DNA from: JAPHTQ01 sp050295975
GTDB taxonomy: Bacteria > Pseudomonadota > Gammaproteobacteria > Thiohalomonadales > Thiohalomonadaceae
Length of the DNA stretch: 64,000 nucleotides
Reading direction: 5' to 3'
Assembly: GCA_050295975.1 (NCBI GenBank)
Contig: JBNKQR010000012.1
Coordinates: 1 to 64,000, forward strand
Shown: positions 19,701-27,559 of the stretch, piece by piece
Numbering within the stretch: the stretch's first letter is position 1
How the letters are laid out: each line of letters starts with the position of its first letter
The notes under the pieces: model-generated
Seen by the model: only the letters and a program-made list of their open reading frames with translations
Databases searched by the model: none
What the model was told of the DNA's origin: nothing
Made by a program: the position numbers and the translations under genes

Positions 19701-19818
19701 ACATACCCGCAGCGACAATGGCGGCGGCGATGATATGCGAGAGGATAGCTAAAGGAGCTGGACGATAGGTCCACGCTATCTGAAGACGGCGCAGCGAACG
19801 CTGTTCCCGTTCTAGCAT
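16702..19818 (-). CDS. Membrane PAS-GGDEF-EAL c-di-GMP enzyme
   Basis: A 1038-residue protein. About six hydrophobic helices at residues 20-190 form an integral membrane sensor. Three PAS domains (about 205-330, 335-455, 460-585) carry it to a GGDEF domain with intact ARLGGDEFG and an inhibitory site RDTD exactly five residues before GGDEF. The EAL domain keeps the Glu in YEILVRM and the catalytic DDFGAGLSS. Both synthesis and hydrolysis of c-di-GMP look possible; the net direction cannot be told. The 3' end overlaps the convergent HD-GYP gene by 19 bases, so strong transcription of one could interfere with the other. Confidence 0.9.
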   Translation of the reverse strand: MLEREQRSLRRLQIAWTYRPAPLAILSHIIAAAIVAAGMSSQVPFRALMLWFFLLTGVQLLWGVAVLYYGQSTSIKKSDSRWLQFHFIATTLNGLIWGIGSAYVLFPINSLFFQTLLLVIVAVVATGGLYLNRNNRMAGALFVLSVMLPMVLRCFHESGAYFSLLGILLLAYTGMLLFVQYQYFTGSIHSLWLEKENRRLEREKSAYQSYFNRARHIASLGSWNLDMHTGELNWSSEAYAMFGIEPGTKLTKQIVMSVIYWADRQPFFRALEDAIRNHRSLERQFRVMLPDGGLRVILDTAELITDDEGEPERLLGVMCDISGQVNAEQQTKTAYQELNRILTNMQDTYYRADPTGRLTQVSPSMGKLLGYSQAECLGMRISDLYAVAGHGKTYLQDLHARGGQLHNYEVLMMHKDGRRVWVSLNAQFIFDDKGKTTGIEGTVRNISELKQAREALYQEKELALVTLQSIGDGVITTDEEGNIRYINPTAEKLLGFRNEMVVGKYYHDIMQLVNESSGEQLEDLVRLCLSLDTGSALSDEGLLLKPDGSSFNLKVTSAPMRNHNGHVVGAVLVLHDITEVMGMARQLSYQASHDMLTGLYNRRVFEQRVEDALRSAYGKGEIHALFYMDLDQFKVVNDTCGHNAGDELLQQIAALMQDKIRDTDVLARLGGDEFGVLLEHCPLDRAVEIADNLRAAVRDFRFIWEGKAFDIGVSIGVLALSAESGNMAHALAAADAACYIAKDGGRNRLHVYQPDDEAILAHHGEMQWVHRISSAFDTDSFELYAQPVAHLASGRVISHYEILVRMKDEQGRVIPPGAFIPAAERYNQMPNLDRWVIRRTMEMLREAQGDLAFPPVEVAINLSGKSLTDDAFLEYVVDLFDVTGVPCENVSFEVTETAAVANLSRATRFISVLRGMGCSFALDDFGAGLSSFGYLKTLPIDYLKIDGSFVRDMVIDQVDRAMVESINEIGHIMGLKTIGEYAEDEDVVQALQRAGVDFAQGNGISEPIPFAKVLLEETRQMREAGANVVMTIDQAGSE

Positions 19819-19899
19819 AAAGCTACCCGTTACCCAATGTGCCGTAACACTGGGCTACGGGGATGAGAAGCGAGGAATAAACCGGACAAGGCAGACAGA

Positions 19900-19911
19900 A
19901 CAACATGTTGT
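19900..19911. promoter_or_regulatory. 12-base palindrome upstream of the GGDEF-EAL gene
   Basis: ACAACATGTTGT is a perfect palindrome about 80 bases upstream of the 19818 start. It could be an operator, but nothing else supports this. Confidence 0.2.
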
Positions 19912-20002
19912 CTCCTGACGTCGAGAAAAGCGGAGTTAAGTAACTTATCTGTTCATTAAACAGGAGAGCCTTGAACTGCGCAAGGTTAACCACGATGCAA
20001 AA

Positions 20003-20030
20003 AGAAAAGGCCGGGGATTCCCGGCCTATT
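20003..20030 (-). terminator. Terminator after the rhodanese gene
   Basis: GGCCGGG, loop GATT, CCCGGCC. Read on the minus strand it is followed by TTTTCTTTTT. It lies about 25 bases past the rhodanese stop. Confidence 0.8.
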
Positions 20031-20050
20031 TTTGTTCATCAGCATAGTGT

Positions 20051-20386
20051 TTACGACACTCGGGCAAACTCAAATCCGTTCTGGGCCCAACCGAGTACAC
20101 CACCTCGTAAATTGTAGACATCTTCAAAACCATTCTGTGCCAGATAGGCAACCACCTGACCCGAGCGCGCACCGCTACGGCAGATAAATACCATCTTCTC
20201 ATCCGACTTCAATTCGGGCAGACGCGTACCCAATGCCGACATGGGCATAGGCTCAGCACCAGGAATGGAACCCTGAGCGATCTCCATCTGCTCACGCACG
20301 TCGATGATCCGAAACGCACTCGACGGTTCCTTCATCCACTCAGCCAGTGTTGGGGCATCAATCTCTTTGACGTTCGAAAAGAACAT
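20051..20386 (-). CDS. Single-domain rhodanese-like protein
   Basis: A 111-residue cytoplasmic protein. The start is placed at 20386 (MFFSNVKEI) because GAGGAG lies eight bases upstream; a longer version to 20407 would lose this site. The active-site loop CRSGARSGQ has the sulfur-accepting cysteine, and RIIDVREQMEIAQGSIPGA is the usual rhodanese first half. It probably carries or transfers sulfane sulfur, or acts as a GlpE-like thiosulfate sulfurtransferase; in a sulfur oxidiser such carriers feed the Dsr pathway. It stands alone with its own terminator. Confidence 0.9.
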   Translation of the reverse strand: MFFSNVKEIDAPTLAEWMKEPSSAFRIIDVREQMEIAQGSIPGAEPMPMSALGTRLPELKSDEKMVFICRSGARSGQVVAYLAQNGFEDVYNLRGGVLGWAQNGFEFARVS

Positions 20387-20497
20387 AAATCCGACTCCTC
20401 CAGTCAAGAATAGCTCATGTTTGCAGACAGTATATTAGCCTCCACTTATATTTCAAGTGGTAAATTCCAAAAATATGTTACCCCACACCCTCACACC

Positions 20498-20536
20498 GTT
20501 ACCTTTCGTAACACCCGTAAGTTACCTTTCGTAACA
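20498..20536. promoter_or_regulatory. Two GTTAC(N5)GTAAC repeats: candidate activator sites
   Basis: GTTACCTTTCGTAAC occurs at 20498-20512 and again, identically, at 20521-20535, 23 bases apart start to start. A further TGTTAC half-site lies at 20476. Each copy is itself an inverted repeat. They sit about 52-90 bases upstream of a sigma-54 promoter, the usual place for enhancer sites of NtrC-family activators. Nearly the same repeat precedes the cbr operon. Confidence 0.7.
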
Positions 20537-20587
20537 ACACCCCACTCGTCATAAACATAACCCGTTGTATCTAAATGGATATCAATA

Positions 20588-20603
20588 TGGCACGCGGCTT
20601 GCC
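20588..20603 (+). promoter_or_regulatory. Sigma-54 promoter
   Basis: TGGCACG, four bases, TTGCC. Both the GG of the -24 element and the GC of the -12 element are present with correct spacing. Transcription would start near 20614, about 20 bases before the ATG at 20635. Confidence 0.85.
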
Positions 20604-20634
20604 TTACTGATCCAAATCTCATGGACCCTGGAAC

Positions 20635-22518
20635 ATGAACGCACCAGCACTGACACCAATTGTCGATTTTCTGAAGCAGCACGCCCCGTTTGACCAAATG
20701 GCCATGGCTCATCTCGAGTATCTGGCCAAGCGGCTGCGTCTGGTGTTCTATGCCAAGGACTCGGTCGTCACTCAGCCCAGCGCAGGCCAATCCAGCACCC
20801 TCTACATCATCAAACAGGGTCGTATCCGTGGTGAAACTGAAGACGGAGACCGGAAAAATGGTTGGGAACTGATTGCCGGTGAGTGCTTCCCCGTGGGTGC
20901 CCTGCTCGCTCGCCGTCCGGTCCGCACGGTCTCACGCGCCGCTGAAGACACCTTTTGCTACGAACTGGACCGGGCCGATTTCGATGCCCTGCTGCAGAAG
21001 AGCCCGGTGTTTAACGATTTCAGCACCCGTCGCCTTGCCAGCCTGCTGGATAACGCCCTGCGCGATGCCCAGGCCCGCAGCGCCACCCGCATCGCAGAGG
21101 ACACCTCACTCAATACCCCGCTGCGCCAACTGATTAACCGCCCCGCCATCACCTGCCTGCCAGATACCCCGCTGACCAATGTGCTGCAAACCATGCAGAA
21201 CGAACACGTGGGCAGCATGATCGTCGCCGACAGCAGTAGCCGGGTGGTCGGCATCTTCACCCTGCACGACCTGCTCTCCCGCGTAGCCGTCGCAAATATT
21301 GATACCACCAGACCGATTAGCGAAGTGATGACCCCCGATCCGTTGACCCTGCCCGCTGAGGCCCTGGCCCACGAAGCGGCACTGCTGATGGCGCGTCACG
21401 GTATCGGTCACATCTGCATTGTAGAGCGAGGCAAACTGCTGGGAATGGTCTCGGAGCGGGATATCTTCTCGCTGCAGCGAGTCGGCATCGCCAGCCTCGG
21501 CCAGGCCATTGCCCGTGCCACCTCAGTGGAACAGCTGATGCCCCTGGGCAACGACATTCACCGACTGGTGGAGCAGATGCTGGCTCAGGGCGCCTCGGTA
21601 GAACAGCTCACTCGCCTGATCACCACATTGAACGATAACCTCACCCGCCGAGTCCTCAAGCTGGTGCTGGCAGAGCAGAAAGAGACCATGCCAGCCTTTG
21701 TCTGGCTCGCCTTCGGTAGCGAGGGACGCAGCGAACAGACCCTGAAAACCGATCAGGACAACGGCATTCTGTTCCACTGTAAAGAGGGTGAAGAAGAGGC
21801 GATTCGCGCCAAACTGCTGCCTCTCGCCAAACAGATCAACGATGCCCTGGCAGAGTGTGGCTTCCCCCTCTGCCCCGGCAACATCATGGCCAGCAATCCG
21901 GAGTGCTGCCTCAGCCTGGACGAGTGGAAGGTGCGCTTCTCCCGTTGGGTAGAACAAGGCACACCGGAGCATCTGCTCAAGGCCACCATCTTTTTCGATT
22001 TCCGCCCGCTGTTTGGCGACAGCACCGAGGTGGAACCACTGCGCCAGTGGCTACTAGAACTGACTGAGCGCAACAGCCGCTTCCGCCGTCAACTGGCCGC
22101 CAACACCATGCACCTGCGTCCGCCGCTAGGACTGTTCGGAGAATTCAAACTTTCTAATGATGGCGATCAGGCCCACACCCTGGATCTGAAGGTGCAGGGC
22201 ATCACCCCGTTTGTCGATGCGGCCCGGATCATCGCCTTGGCCCACCGCGTCGGTGAAACCAATACCGAAGAGCGTCTACGTGCTGCGGCAGAAAAAGGTG
22301 CACTGCGGCAGGAAGACGTGGCTGCCTGGTGCGAGGCGTATCACTTCATTCAGTTGCTACGTATGCGCAACCATCGCCGTCAGGCCCACGAGGGCAAGCG
22401 GCTGAGTAACCGTCTTGATCCCGACACACTTAATGAACTGGACCGCCGTATTCTTAAGGAGGCGTTCCGCCAGGGTCGCAAGCTGCACAACAAACTCGAA
22501 CTGGAGTACCAGCTTTGA
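20635..22518 (+). CDS. cNMP-binding, CBS-pair and DUF294 nucleotidyltransferase-like protein (copy 1)
   Basis: A 627-residue soluble protein. Domains in order: cyclic-nucleotide-binding fold (about 10-130), two CBS domains (about 155-275), then a DUF294 putative nucleotidyltransferase with GSEGRSEQTLKTDQDNG (about residues 360-380), whose G-S...D-x-D pattern is the metal-binding signature, and the DUF294 C-terminal helical region. These proteins resemble GlnD/GlnE-type regulators and commonly neighbour acetate-type symporters, suggesting they modulate uptake or signalling. The gene is first after a sigma-54 promoter and precedes the symporter pair by 138 bases. A paralogue of the same layout lies at 24890. 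Confidence 0.88.
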   Translation: MNAPALTPIVDFLKQHAPFDQMAMAHLEYLAKRLRLVFYAKDSVVTQPSAGQSSTLYIIKQGRIRGETEDGDRKNGWELIAGECFPVGALLARRPVRTVSRAAEDTFCYELDRADFDALLQKSPVFNDFSTRRLASLLDNALRDAQARSATRIAEDTSLNTPLRQLINRPAITCLPDTPLTNVLQTMQNEHVGSMIVADSSSRVVGIFTLHDLLSRVAVANIDTTRPISEVMTPDPLTLPAEALAHEAALLMARHGIGHICIVERGKLLGMVSERDIFSLQRVGIASLGQAIARATSVEQLMPLGNDIHRLVEQMLAQGASVEQLTRLITTLNDNLTRRVLKLVLAEQKETMPAFVWLAFGSEGRSEQTLKTDQDNGILFHCKEGEEEAIRAKLLPLAKQINDALAECGFPLCPGNIMASNPECCLSLDEWKVRFSRWVEQGTPEHLLKATIFFDFRPLFGDSTEVEPLRQWLLELTERNSRFRRQLAANTMHLRPPLGLFGEFKLSNDGDQAHTLDLKVQGITPFVDAARIIALAHRVGETNTEERLRAAAEKGALRQEDVAAWCEAYHFIQLLRMRNHRRQAHEGKRLSNRLDPDTLNELDRRILKEAFRQGRKLHNKLELEYQL

Positions 22519-22656
22519 ACGATCACACGCCAGGTTTTTACTGTGGGCATGTAACACGCCTGCAAGTGCAAGAAATCCGTGCAAGGGATGTACGGACAGC
22601 AATTATGGAGCAACAAAACTTTAACAACTTTGTTTACACCAATAAGGAGAGAAACA

Positions 22657-22914
22657 ATGCAAACAGGTAGCGCAGCCGCGTACTGGAAGGCGAATCTTCG
22701 CCTGCTCAGTATCTGTCTGGTGATCTGGTTCGTGGTCTCTTATGGCTTCGGGATCATCCTGGTTGAGCCCCTCAATGCAATCCACATCGGCGGTTATCCG
22801 CTCGGTTTCTGGTTCGCACAACAGGGTTCCATCTACACCTTCGTCGCGCTCATCTTCTTCTATGCAGTGAAGATGGAAAAGCTCGATCGCGAACATAACG
22901 TTCACGAAGAATAA
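22657..22914 (+). CDS. DUF4212 small subunit of sodium:solute symporter
   Basis: An 85-residue membrane protein with two helices (about residues 15-37 and 52-70). The start at 22657 has AAGGAGA seven to eight bases upstream; a longer frame from 22579 lacks support. GSAAAYWKANLRLL and the following GFWFAQQGS are typical of the DUF4212 family, always found just before VC_2705-type symporters. It is separated from the symporter ATG by 12 bases. Predicted role: accessory subunit required for activity or stability of the transporter. Confidence 0.93.
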   Translation: MQTGSAAAYWKANLRLLSICLVIWFVVSYGFGIILVEPLNAIHIGGYPLGFWFAQQGSIYTFVALIFFYAVKMEKLDREHNVHEE

Positions 22915-22926
22915 TTGGGGGATAAT

Positions 22927-24660
22927 ATGGATCTATCAACACTGACATATATGGTTGTAGGCGCGACCTTCGCCGTCTACATCGGCATCGCCTTCTGGGC
23001 GCGTGCCACCACCACCGGCGAGTTCTATGTCGCCGGCAAGGGTATCCACCCAGTTGCTAACGGTATGGCTACCGCTGCTGACTGGATGTCCGCCGCATCC
23101 TTTATTTCCATGGCCGGTCTCATCGCCTTTAAGGGTTATGACGCATCGGTATATCTCATGGGATGGACCGGTGGTTACGTGCTGCTCGCAATGCTGCTTG
23201 CACCGTACCTGCGTAAGTTTGGCAAATTCACCGTGCCTGAGTTCATCGGTGATCGCTACTACTCGCAGACTGCACGTATTGTGGCCGTTATCTGCCTCAT
23301 CGTCGCCTCCATTACTTACGTAATCGGCCAGATGAAAGGTATCGGTGTGGCCTTCTCCCGCTTCCTCGAAACTGACTACGACACCGGCCTCTTCATCGGC
23401 ATGGGCATCGTATTCATTTACGCGGTAATGGGCGGCATGAAGGGCATCACCTACACCCAGATTGCCCAGTACGTCATCCTGATCTTCGCCTACACTGTTC
23501 CGGCGATCTTCATCTCCCTGCACCTGACTGGTAACCCGATCCCACAACTGGGTCTGGGTGGTACTCTGGCGGATGGGACGCACCTATTAGCCAAGCTAGA
23601 TACGGTGCTACTGGATCTGGGCTTCAAGGAATACACGGTAATGAAGGGCACAACGCTCAACACCATTGCCCTGACCCTGTCGCTGATGATCGGTACCGCT
23701 GGTCTGCCGCACGTTATCGTTCGTTTCTTCACCGTACCGAAGGTATCTGACGCACGCCGTTCTGCAGGTTGGGCGCTGGTGTTCATCGCCATCCTCTACA
23801 CCACTGCTCCGGCTGTTGGTGCTATGTCCTTCTTCAACCTGATCAACACCGTACAACCAGGTGAGATCACTTCTAATGAAGGTGCGCTGAAGTACGAAAA
23901 CCGTCCGCAGTGGTTCAACAACTGGGAAAAAACCGGTCTGTTGAAGTTTGAAGACAAAAATGGTGACGGCCGCATTCAGTACCGTGCATCAAAAGATGCC
24001 AACGAACTGAAAGTCGACCGCGACATCATGGTATTGGCCAACCCCGAGATCGCTAAACTGCCTAACTGGGTAATCGCCCTGGTAGTTGCTGGTGGTCTGG
24101 CTGCGGCGCTCTCTACCGCGGCAGGTCTGTTGATGGCAATTTCTTCCGCCGTCTCCCATGACCTGATCAAAGGTGTCTTCAATCCGGGAATCAATGAGAA
24201 AGGTGAGCTATTGGCCGCGCGCTTCTCTATGGCGGGTGCTATCGCCGTAGCCGGCTGGTTCGGTCTACATCCTCCCGGCTTTGCCGCGCAGGTTGTGGCC
24301 CTGGCCTTCGGTCTGGCAGCCTCCTCCATCTTCCCGGCTCTGATGATGGGTATCTTCAACAAGAAGATGAATATGGAAGGCGCAGTTGCAGGTATGATGT
24401 CCGGTCTGCTTGCTACCCTGATCTACATCTTCTGGTTCAAGGGCTGGTTCTTCATCCCAGGTACCGAGATGGCGAAAAACGTCGCCGACAACTGGTTCAT
24501 GGGCATTCAGCCTGAGTCCTTTGGTGCCGTTGGTGCGTTGATCAACTTCGGTGTTGCCTATGTGGTATCTAAATTCACCACAGCACCGCCGGAGCACATC
24601 CAGCACCTGGTCGAAGATATCCGCGTCCCACGTGGCGCTGGTGCCGCAACCGGCCACTAA
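22927..24660 (+). CDS. Sodium:solute symporter, VC_2705 type (probable acetate or short-chain acid uptake)
   Basis: A 577-residue SLC5-family transporter with about 13 membrane helices. The ATG at 22927 follows GGGGGA; a TTG four codons upstream is unlikely. GEFYVAGKGIHPVANGMATAADWMSAASF is the family's conserved entry. Around residues 310-370 there is a hydrophilic insertion containing DKNGDGRIQY, an EF-hand-like loop. With the DUF4212 subunit, the DUF294 proteins and acs nearby, acetate or a similar monocarboxylate is the likely substrate. ActP-type transporters lack the small subunit and the insertion. A strong terminator follows. Confidence 0.9.
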   Translation: MDLSTLTYMVVGATFAVYIGIAFWARATTTGEFYVAGKGIHPVANGMATAADWMSAASFISMAGLIAFKGYDASVYLMGWTGGYVLLAMLLAPYLRKFGKFTVPEFIGDRYYSQTARIVAVICLIVASITYVIGQMKGIGVAFSRFLETDYDTGLFIGMGIVFIYAVMGGMKGITYTQIAQYVILIFAYTVPAIFISLHLTGNPIPQLGLGGTLADGTHLLAKLDTVLLDLGFKEYTVMKGTTLNTIALTLSLMIGTAGLPHVIVRFFTVPKVSDARRSAGWALVFIAILYTTAPAVGAMSFFNLINTVQPGEITSNEGALKYENRPQWFNNWEKTGLLKFEDKNGDGRIQYRASKDANELKVDRDIMVLANPEIAKLPNWVIALVVAGGLAAALSTAAGLLMAISSAVSHDLIKGVFNPGINEKGELLAARFSMAGAIAVAGWFGLHPPGFAAQVVALAFGLAASSIFPALMMGIFNKKMNMEGAVAGMMSGLLATLIYIFWFKGWFFIPGTEMAKNVADNWFMGIQPESFGAVGALINFGVAYVVSKFTTAPPEHIQHLVEDIRVPRGAGAATGH

Positions 24661-24679
24661 GTAGTAGTTTTGTGCCACC

Positions 24680-24702
24680 TACCCCGCCTCCCTGGCGGGG
24701 TA
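24680..24702. other. Hairpin after the symporter gene
   Basis: TACCCCGCC, loop TCCCT, GGCGGGGTA: a 9-base perfect stem 20 bases after the stop, without a T-run. It may protect the mRNA 3' end. The true terminator comes 22 bases later. Confidence 0.5.
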
Positions 24703-24723
24703 AACCCCAAGGGCACATTGTTT

Positions 24724-24758
24724 GGTGGGGTGCGACAAGCACTCCACCTTTTTCTTTT
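24724..24758 (+). terminator. Terminator of the symporter operon
   Basis: GGTGGGGTGC, loop GACAA, GCACTCCACC (one G-U pair), followed by TTTTTCTTTT. It separates the sigma-54 unit (20635-24660) from the next genes. Confidence 0.88.
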
Positions 24759-24889
24759 AAGACTCGGTGTGAACAGGCATCGAAAAATGTCAGGGATTTG
24801 ACGAAGAGGACGCAGAAGGCTTCGACCCTGCTTCGTTTTCTTCGTGAACTTCGTGGTGAACATAATCAACACAGGGGCATTGCCCGCTG

Positions 24890-26758
24890 ATGCAAGCGGA
24901 ACTGATAGAGATACGGGAGTTCCTCGCGGAACATCCCCCCTTCGACCAACTTCCCGGCGAGATACTGGATGCTCTGCCGAAACGGCTCACTGTGCGCTAT
25001 TTGCGCCGCGGTTCGCCGTTTCCGCCTGAACAGGGTGCCGATACCTCAGCCAGCCTGCTGCGCGCCGGTGCAGTAGAGTTTCGCAGCGCCAAGGGCGAAC
25101 TGCTGGAGAAGATTGGTGAAGGTGAGTTCTTTGTTGCCAGCTGTCCCGACAGCGACGATACCCTGCTGCGCAACGGCACCTGTTCTGAAGATACCCTGCT
25201 CTATCTGATCCCCTGCGACGAGCTGTTGAAACTGCGTCAGCAATTCCCCGAGTTCAACAGTCACTTCGAAAAGAGCATGCGGTTGCGTCTGCAGAACGCC
25301 ATCGATCAGTTACAACATGGTCACGGCACACTGAACAGTCTGATGAACCTCAAGGCGGGAACCCTGGTACATCGCCCACCAGAGGTTATCACCCCGGAGC
25401 AGACTATCCGTCAGGCGGCCCAGAAGATGGGTGAAGAGCAGGTCTCGGCGCTGCTGATAATGGAGAACAACAGCCTGCTCGGTATCGTCACCGACCGCGA
25501 CCTGAGTCTGCGCTGCATCGCCGCCGGGGTCGATGTAAACCAGCCGGTCTCCACCATTATGACCAGCAACGTCTTTGCCCTCGACGAAGATCGTGCGGCC
25601 TTTGATGCCCTGCTGGAGATGACCCGTCGCAAGATCCAGCATTTGCCTATCGTTAGTCGTGGTGGCGTGATGCGCGGTGTGATCTCCGCCAGTGAGATCC
25701 TCTATCGCCACAGTCTCAACACCATCTCCCTCGCCGCCACCATCAAACGCACTCACAGCGTCGACGATCTGGTGGAAGCAACCGGCCAACTGCCGGAGCT
25801 GCAGATGCAGATGCTCAGCAGCGGCATGACCGCCGAACAGCTGACCCAGGCGCTCTCAGCGGTCACCGATGCGATCACCGAACGACTGCTCCAGCTGGCC
25901 GAAACCGAGCTGGGCGCACCACCGGTACCCTACGTCTGGCTCGCCTGCGGCTCCCAGGCACGGCGTGAACAGACCACCGTCTCCGATCAGGACAACGCCA
26001 TGCTGATCGACAACGCCATGCAGCCGGAACACGACGAATACTTCGCTGCCCTCGCCCGCTTCGTCAGCGATGGCCTCAACCGCTGCGGCTTCCGCTACTG
26101 CCCCGGCGATGCCATGGCCACCAATCCAAAATGGCGCCAAACCCTCAGCGGCTGGCAGCGCCATTTTGATAACTGGGTCAACACCCCGCAGAAAATGTCA
26201 CTGATGCTCACCAGCATCTTCTTCGACATCCGCCCGATCTACGGCGACGAATCGCTCTATCAACAGCTGCGCGATAAAATATTGCCCCAGTGCAAGGCCA
26301 ACCGAATCTTCCTCGCCTACATGGCCGCCAACGCTTTGAAGAACCGTCCACCCCTCGGTTTCTTCCGCAAATTTGTGCTGGTGCATGACGGCGAACACGA
26401 CGACAGCCTGGATTTGAAGCATCGCGGTATTCTGCCCATCGTTGATCTGGCGCGGGTCTTCGCCCTCTCCGCCGGACTGCCACAACTGGGCACCAAAGAG
26501 CGACTCATCGCAGCCCGGGAAGCGGGCCAATTGAGTCAGGAGGGGGCAGAAAATCTACTGCATGCGCTGGAGTTCATCGCCACCCTGCGTGCGCGAGCTC
26601 AGGTGGCAGAACACACTGCTGGTCAGCCGATGGACAGCTACGTTCGACCGGACTCGCTCTCCGGGGTGGAACGTAACCAGTTAAAAGACGCCTTTTCTGC
26701 CATCAGCACGGTACAACAGGCACTGGCGCAGCGTTACCAGACGGAGAGGTTTACCTGA
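24890..26758 (+). CDS. cNMP-binding, CBS-pair and DUF294 nucleotidyltransferase-like protein (copy 2)
   Basis: A 622-residue paralogue of the 20635 product. It has an N-terminal cNMP-like fold (EIREFLAEHPPFDQLP), paired CBS domains (about 160-290), then GSQARREQTTVSDQDNAML carrying the nucleotidyltransferase signature, and a DUF294 C-terminal region. The two copies are clearly diverged, so this is not a recent duplication. It lies past the symporter terminator and directly before the exonuclease gene (3-base gap). The spacing to its ribosome site is poor. In other gammaproteobacteria this pair of genes often accompanies the symporter, which favours a shared regulatory role. Confidence 0.87.
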   Translation: MQAELIEIREFLAEHPPFDQLPGEILDALPKRLTVRYLRRGSPFPPEQGADTSASLLRAGAVEFRSAKGELLEKIGEGEFFVASCPDSDDTLLRNGTCSEDTLLYLIPCDELLKLRQQFPEFNSHFEKSMRLRLQNAIDQLQHGHGTLNSLMNLKAGTLVHRPPEVITPEQTIRQAAQKMGEEQVSALLIMENNSLLGIVTDRDLSLRCIAAGVDVNQPVSTIMTSNVFALDEDRAAFDALLEMTRRKIQHLPIVSRGGVMRGVISASEILYRHSLNTISLAATIKRTHSVDDLVEATGQLPELQMQMLSSGMTAEQLTQALSAVTDAITERLLQLAETELGAPPVPYVWLACGSQARREQTTVSDQDNAMLIDNAMQPEHDEYFAALARFVSDGLNRCGFRYCPGDAMATNPKWRQTLSGWQRHFDNWVNTPQKMSLMLTSIFFDIRPIYGDESLYQQLRDKILPQCKANRIFLAYMAANALKNRPPLGFFRKFVLVHDGEHDDSLDLKHRGILPIVDLARVFALSAGLPQLGTKERLIAAREAGQLSQEGAENLLHALEFIATLRARAQVAEHTAGQPMDSYVRPDSLSGVERNQLKDAFSAISTVQQALAQRYQTERFT

Positions 26759-26761
26759 GTC

Positions 26762-27454
26762 GTGCTGTCTTCACTGTTTAGCCCGGAGTTCCGGCGCAAA
26801 CGACTACTTAAGCGGCTGGAGCCCGGCCCACTGCACGATTTTTATGCGGTACCCTTTCCGTCACCGCGCAGCGATTGCCGCACCCTGGAATTCGTGGCGC
26901 TGGATCTGGAAACGACCGGGCTTGATCCAAACAAGGATGCCATCCTTAGCCTTGGGTGGGTTGTTATTAAGGCGATGCAGGTGGACCTCGCCTCGGCGCA
27001 GCACCGGCTGGTAAAGCCGTTTATCGCCATCCCGGAGCAGAGCGCGGTGATCCATCACATCACCGACGACCAAGCCGCCGAGGGTGAGTCGCTGAGGGGG
27101 GTGCTGGAGGAACTGCTCAAGCTGATGGCGGGCAAGGTGCTCATTGCCCACCATGCCAAGGTAGAGATGGGCTTTTTGCGCAAAGCGTGCGAGCACTACT
27201 GTGGTGATGGCTTCATGATGCGGGTGATCGACACTCAGGAAGTGGCCCGGCGCAGCTTGCAGATGCGCGATCAGGTCATACGCTCCGGTGACATGCGTCT
27301 GCCCGAGTTGCGCGAGCGCTATCACCTGCCGCGCTACCGGCTGCACAACGCACTGAGCGATGCACTGGCTGCCGGTGAGCTTTTTCTGGCGCAGCTTGCG
27401 CAATACGACACGAGCAAAGCCGTGCCGTTGAACAACTTTTTGCTAAAGGTGTGA
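26762..27454 (+). CDS. DEDDh 3'-5' exonuclease (DnaQ-like)
   Basis: A 230-residue exonuclease starting with GTG, three bases after the preceding stop. The metal-binding residues are visible: LDLETTGLD (exo I), AHHAKVEMGFL (exo II region), and the His and Asp of HNALSDALAAGELF (exo III). It resembles the epsilon subunit fold but is distinct from the true DnaQ at 49844. Genes of this type repeatedly follow DUF294 proteins beside acetate symporters. Whether it degrades DNA, RNA or a signalling nucleotide is unknown. Confidence 0.88.
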   Translation: MLSSLFSPEFRRKRLLKRLEPGPLHDFYAVPFPSPRSDCRTLEFVALDLETTGLDPNKDAILSLGWVVIKAMQVDLASAQHRLVKPFIAIPEQSAVIHHITDDQAAEGESLRGVLEELLKLMAGKVLIAHHAKVEMGFLRKACEHYCGDGFMMRVIDTQEVARRSLQMRDQVIRSGDMRLPELRERYHLPRYRLHNALSDALAAGELFLAQLAQYDTSKAVPLNNFLLKV

Positions 27455-27559
27455 TATGTTTTTCCTCCGGGAATCATACGTGCCGATAGAACTTTGGGGA
27501 GGTAACCTGTCGCCCGGCCCGCATTTTTTACCGGGGGCGAGATGATCGCGCAGAGATTT

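Noticed and set aside
22579..22656. Longer start for the DUF4212 protein
   Set aside because: The extra residues do not fit the family, and the AAGGAG site belongs to the ATG at 22657.
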